Assembly: GCA_024277955.1 (NCBI GenBank)
Contig: JAJRUE010000135.1
Coordinates: forward strand, 1 to 7,463
Source: Alphaproteobacteria bacterium
GTDB lineage: Bacteria; Pseudomonadota; Alphaproteobacteria; Rhodobacterales; Rhodobacteraceae
DNA length: 7,463 nt
Reading direction: 5' to 3'
The notes under the pieces were generated by a model. It had not been told where the DNA came from and ran no database searches. It saw nothing but the letters and a program-made list of their open reading frames with translations. The translations under genes and the position numbers were made by a program. Positions 5,984 through 7,463 of the stretch are shown here, one piece after another. Each line of letters opens with the position of its first letter. Within the stretch, counting starts at the first letter, position 1.

Positions 5984-7189
5984 ATGGCCGACCCTTCACC
6001 CGACCGGGATTTCCACCGCAAACACGGGTTTTCCCCGGTGATCAACGTCAACGGAACGATGACCGGCCTTGGCGCCTCGCGCGCGGTGCCGCAGGCGATC
6101 GCGGCAGTGGCGGAAATCATGCCGCATTTTGTCGATATGCACGAATTGCAAAGCCACGCTTCGATGGTCATTCAGGACCTGACCGGGGCCGAGGCCGGGT
6201 TTGTCACCGCCTCTGCCGCCGCCGGGCTGTCGCTGGCGGTTGCCGGGTGCATGACCGGGCTGGACCCGGCCCGCGCGGAACAGTTGCCGGTCGCGACCGG
6301 CGACAAATGCCGGGTGCCGGTGCAGATGGGCCATCTGTGCCACTATGGCGCCGCCATCGAACAGGCGATCGCGCTGACCGGCGCCACCTGCGTCACCGTC
6401 GGCCAGTCGACCCAGGTTCTGGATCACCAGCTGGCCGCGGCCCTGAGCGAAAACGTCGCGGCGGCGGTCTATGTAGTCTCGCATCACGTCGTGGAATACG
6501 GCCAGATTCCGCTGAAACGGTTCTGCGAAATCTGCCACGCGGCGAATGTGCCGGTGATCGTCGATGCCGCCTCGGAATACGACCTGCGCGGGTTCCTGCG
6601 GGATGGCGCCGATCTGGTGCTTTATTCAGGGCATAAATTCCTCGGCGGCCCGACATCGGGGATCGTCGCCGGTCGCCGCGATCTGGTCAAGGCGGCATAC
6701 ATCCAGAACCTCGGCATCGGGCGCGGCATGAAGGTCGGCAAGGAAAGCATCTTTGGCGTCATGGCGGCGCTGAAGGCGTGGAAGATCCGCGATCACGACG
6801 CCATCCGCGCCCTTGAGGCCGAGGCGCTGAGCAGTTGGTTGCGCGCCGTGGAGGGGTTCGAGGGTGTCACCGCCACCATCCACCCCGATGTGACCCATAA
6901 TCCGCTGGACCGGCTGAAGCTGGCCGTCGACCCGGCTCTGGCCGGGGCCAGCGCCGGGGCCATCGGCCTTGCCCTGTCGCGGCACGATCCGCCGATCATC
7001 GTGCGCGATCACGAGGTCGAACTGGGCTACATCCAGCTGGACCCGTGCAATCTGGCGCCCGGACAGGCCCCGGTGGTGGCCAAAGCCCTTGCAGAGGCGT
7101 TCAGGAATGCGGCCGCCGGTTTGTTGAGCGAGCCGGATCTCAACGAATCCCGCAATCAGGGAATCCGATCCTATCTTGAATGGGGCTGA
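5984..7189 (+). CDS. SelA-like PLP-dependent enzyme (COG1921, DgaE/selenocysteine synthase-related)
   Basis: This is a 401-residue fold-type I PLP enzyme. The N-terminus has the VINVNGTMTGLGASR segment typical of SelA-related proteins, then QSHASMVIQDLTGAEAG and a small-residue-rich cofactor phosphate region (about residues 71-80). D194 in VIVDAASEYDL should contact the pyridine nitrogen, and K218 in YSGHKFLGGP is the likely Schiff-base lysine. It is too short and in the wrong context for true selenocysteine synthase. Characterised relatives such as DgaE are ammonia lyases acting on D-glucosaminate-6-phosphate, and other members pair with COG3964 amidohydrolases. A beta- or alpha,beta-eliminating activity on the amino acid freed by the amidohydrolase is plausible. 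It starts at ATG 5984, 18 bases after the Rid stop, with AAGGA at 5971-5975. It is the last gene of the operon. An aminotransferase or racemase role is not excluded. Confidence 0.88.
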   Translation: MADPSPDRDFHRKHGFSPVINVNGTMTGLGASRAVPQAIAAVAEIMPHFVDMHELQSHASMVIQDLTGAEAGFVTASAAAGLSLAVAGCMTGLDPARAEQLPVATGDKCRVPVQMGHLCHYGAAIEQAIALTGATCVTVGQSTQVLDHQLAAALSENVAAAVYVVSHHVVEYGQIPLKRFCEICHAANVPVIVDAASEYDLRGFLRDGADLVLYSGHKFLGGPTSGIVAGRRDLVKAAYIQNLGIGRGMKVGKESIFGVMAALKAWKIRDHDAIRALEAEALSSWLRAVEGFEGVTATIHPDVTHNPLDRLKLAVDPALAGASAGAIGLALSRHDPPIIVRDHEVELGYIQLDPCNLAPGQAPVVAKALAEAFRNAAAGLLSEPDLNESRNQGIRSYLEWG

Positions 7190-7324
7190 GTATCAGGCGC
7201 ATGCGGAAACTGGCGAGCCTGCGCGAAACCGGCCCTGCGGCATCCGGCGGACCGGCCAAATCGTCAATAACGGGGCAACCGGCAAGCTACGGCGAATTCA
7301 AACCGAAACGGCACGGGGCGGTGA

Positions 7325-7463
7325 TCAGACCTTCCCCGACCAGGCGTTCGGCGCGCCATAGAGCGTGGTCCTGCGCTGTGCCACGCGCCCCATGTCCTGA
7401 ATGAAAGCAACGATGTTTTCCGGGGTGAATTCCTGCCCGTGTTCGGCACCGGCGGCGCGCGAG
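7325..7463 (-). CDS. C-terminal end of a probable CofH / FO synthase (deazaflavin biosynthesis), partial
   Basis: The minus-strand frame enters at the right edge and ends with TGA at 7325-7327, giving 45 residues. It opens SRAAGAEHGQEFTPENI and ends with GRVAQRRTTLYG and a short tail. The SRAAG-x-x-HGQ start and the Gly-Arg-x5-Arg-Thr-Thr-Leu-Tyr-Gly ending match what I recall of the C-terminus of the radical SAM enzyme CofH and the CofH half of FbiC, which join a tyrosine-derived hydroxybenzyl group to 5-amino-6-ribitylaminouracil in FO/F420 synthesis. The radical SAM cysteines and core lie outside the window, so this call rests on the tail alone. It is convergent with the transport operon and probably unrelated to it. 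Another radical SAM protein with a similar tail is possible. Confidence 0.55.
   Translation of the reverse strand, partial: SRAAGAEHGQEFTPENIVAFIQDMGRVAQRRTTLYGAPNAWSGKV

Noticed and set aside
5401..6636. 411-codon plus-strand frame across the DppF end, Rid and SelA-like genes
   Set aside because: Low-complexity Arg/Gly/Pro composition and no motif, while three recognisable protein families occupy the region in another frame.
7190..7324. Possible terminator between the convergent genes
   Set aside because: The CCGG/GGCC-rich stretch near 7228-7258 gives only 4-base palindromes and direct repeats. I found no stable stem followed by a T-run on either strand and see nothing else in this gap.
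1..7463. CRISPR, insertion sequence, tRNA or integration site
   Set aside because: No spaced repeats, transposase frame, terminal inverted repeats or tRNA-like sequence were seen.

Overview
The window is one plus-strand catabolic and transport operon, plus the tail of a gene facing it from the right edge. DNA is GC-rich, most coding joints are ATGA or TGATG overlaps, and the proteins resemble alphaproteobacterial versions. I infer an alphaproteobacterium, probably of the Rhodobacterales type; this rests on protein style and not on a marker gene.

Layout: positions 1-113 hold the end of a reading frame that looks like the C-terminal tail of a GntR/FCD regulator. An orphan ribosome binding site follows at 128-135. 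Then, with no start codon, comes the C-terminal quarter of a family 5 solute-binding protein (to 527). A GAAA-capped hairpin sits at 532-558. Next are a DppB-like permease interrupted by an in-frame TAG (579-1520), an intact DppC-like permease (1529-2383), a COG3964-type amidohydrolase (2387-3508), DppD-like and DppF-like ATPases (3505-4533 and 4533-5492), a YjgF/Rid-family protein (5492-5965) and a SelA-like PLP enzyme (5984-7189). After a 135-base gap, the last 45 codons of a minus-strand gene (7325-7463) look like the end of CofH or FO synthase, from deazaflavin (F420/FO) biosynthesis.

The genes make sense as an import-and-degrade unit. The ABC transporter would bring in a small acylated amino acid, peptide or ester. 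The amidohydrolase would cut it, the PLP enzyme would act on the released amino compound, and the Rid protein would hydrolyse a reactive enamine or imine product. The substrate cannot be read from the sequence.

The most notable point is that the importer carries two separate lesions as written: the binding protein has lost its start and about three quarters of its length, and the first permease has a nonsense codon. The cytoplasmic enzymes, DppC and both ATPases look intact. This is either real decay of the uptake half of the operon or two assembly or sequencing errors. Read mapping would decide. I see no mobile element, CRISPR array, tRNA or rRNA.
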